From an uncultured Eubacteriales bacterium (GTDB taxonomy: Bacteria; Bacillota; Clostridia; Oscillospirales; CAG-272), in NCBI GenBank assembly GCA_934500855.1, contig CAKSUH010000086.1, positions 1-6,836 of the forward strand: a stretch of 6,836 nucleotides of DNA. Direction: 5' to 3'. The translations under genes were made by a program, and so were the position numbers. The notes under the pieces were generated by a model. The model was not told the DNA's origin. It saw only the letters and a program-made list of their open reading frames with translations, and did not search any database. Below are positions 6,261 through 6,836 of this stretch, piece by piece; the first letter of the stretch is position 1, and each line of letters begins with the position of its first letter.

Positions 6261-6836
6261 ATGGCTATCAAACTGAACGATCATTATCTTTCGAGCTTTA
6301 TTCGCCCGCATGAATATGAGCGCATCGCACCCGAGGTTCGGTGTGCAGACGCCATGCTGCGCAACAAAACAGGCGCGGGAAACGATTTTCTCGGTTGGGT
6401 CGACCTGCCCGAGAACTATGACAAAGAGGAATTCGCGCGCATCAAAGCGGCGGCTGCCAAAATTCAAAAGTCCTGCGATGTGTTGGTTGTAATCGGCATC
6501 GGCGGCTCCTATCTCGGCGCGCGTGCGGTAATCGAATACCTCAAATCCCCGAACTACAACTTGGTAAAGAAGGGAACCCCCGAGATTTACTTTGCGGGAA
6601 ACTGCATCAGCGCCGATGCGTTGAATGAAGTCCTGTCCCTGTGCGAGGGCAAGGATATCTGCGTCAATGTCATTTCAAAGTCCGGCACAACGACCGAACC
6701 TGCCATTGCCTTCCGTGTGTTCAGAAACCTTCTGGTTAAAAAATACGGCAAGGAAGGTGCGCGGGAACGGATCTTTGTCACCACCGACCGCGCAAAGGGA
6801 ACGCTCAAGCAGTTCTCCACCGATGAGGGATACGAA
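6261..6836 (+). CDS. pgi: Glucose-6-phosphate isomerase, N-terminal 192 residues (3'-truncated by window)
   Basis: The enzyme interconverts glucose 6-phosphate and fructose 6-phosphate in cytosolic glycolysis and gluconeogenesis. From ATG at 6261 the frame is open to the last base (192 codons). Bacterial enzymes of the short Bacillus-like type have about 450 residues, so less than half is present. Sugar-phosphate-isomerase (SIS) features are clear: [16 protein letters not shown] (74-89) with the phosphate-binding GIGGS loop, and the family signature region [12 protein letters not shown] (137-148). The substrate-contacting SKSGTTTE stretch is intact; the catalytic Glu/His of the second half is beyond the window. 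A promoter lies at 6192-6220. The nearest Shine-Dalgarno-like run, AAGGA at 6243-6247, is 13 bases from the ATG, longer than usual, but no better in-frame start exists and the N-terminal sequence suits the family. Confidence 0.96.
   Translation, partial: MAIKLNDHYLSSFIRPHEYERIAPEVRCADAMLRNKTGAGNDFLGWVDLPENYDKEEFARIKAAAAKIQKSCDVLVVIGIGGSYLGARAVIEYLKSPNYNLVKKGTPEIYFAGNCISADALNEVLSLCEGKDICVNVISKSGTTTEPAIAFRVFRNLLVKKYGKEGARERIFVTTDRAKGTLKQFSTDEGYE

Noticed and set aside
6165..6467. A 100-codon minus-strand frame over the pgi start
   Set aside because: It lies over the promoter and the conserved start of pgi and has no recognisable features.
1..6836. Search for a novel system, mobile element, CRISPR array, structural RNA or defence locus
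   Set aside because: All three long plus-strand genes are standard housekeeping genes; no terminal inverted repeats, repeat-spacer pattern, tRNA-like fold or integrase/transposase motif was seen. The context gives no support for a hidden system.

Overview
This is an ordinary housekeeping segment, most likely from a Gram-positive anaerobe of the class Clostridia. The main evidence is a PolC-type DNA polymerase III alpha subunit, the replicative polymerase characteristic of Firmicutes and relatives, together with a sporulation/PBP5-type D-Ala-D-Ala carboxypeptidase. The coding DNA is moderately GC-rich (clearly above half by eye) with many gcg, ccc and gac codons. That fits uncultured gut-type Clostridia such as the Oscillospirales better than Bacillus or low-GC Clostridium, but genus and species cannot be read from the window.

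Layout: (1) 1-4113 (+) is polC, cut off at its 5' end by the window edge and otherwise intact to a C-terminal clamp-binding motif. (2) 4114-4325 is a convergent intergenic region. It holds a short open frame that may be a gene remnant or chance (4116-4250), a perfect 36-bp palindrome acting as a terminator (4262-4297), and a small second inverted repeat. (3) 4326-4751 (-) is a 141-residue uncharacterised alpha/beta protein with its own RBS, extended -10 promoter and terminator. (4) 4752-4933 is a divergent promoter region. (5) 4934-6148 (+) is an exported penicillin-binding D,D-carboxypeptidase. (6) 6149-6260 is a promoter region with small repeats. (7) 6261-6836 (+) is the first 192 codons of glucose-6-phosphate isomerase, cut off by the window end.

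The genes serve separate processes: chromosome replication, cell-wall maturation, and glycolysis/gluconeogenesis. Each appears to have its own transcription signals, so they do not look like one operon. The usual Bacillus arrangement of polC followed by rimP-nusA is absent; polC instead faces a convergent gene across a strong terminator.

I found no mobile element, CRISPR array, tRNA, rRNA, defence or toxin-antitoxin system, and no evidence for an undescribed system. The items worth a second look are small: the uncharacterised monocistronic gene, the possible remnant after polC, the repeats around the pgi promoter, and a few PolC motif variants.
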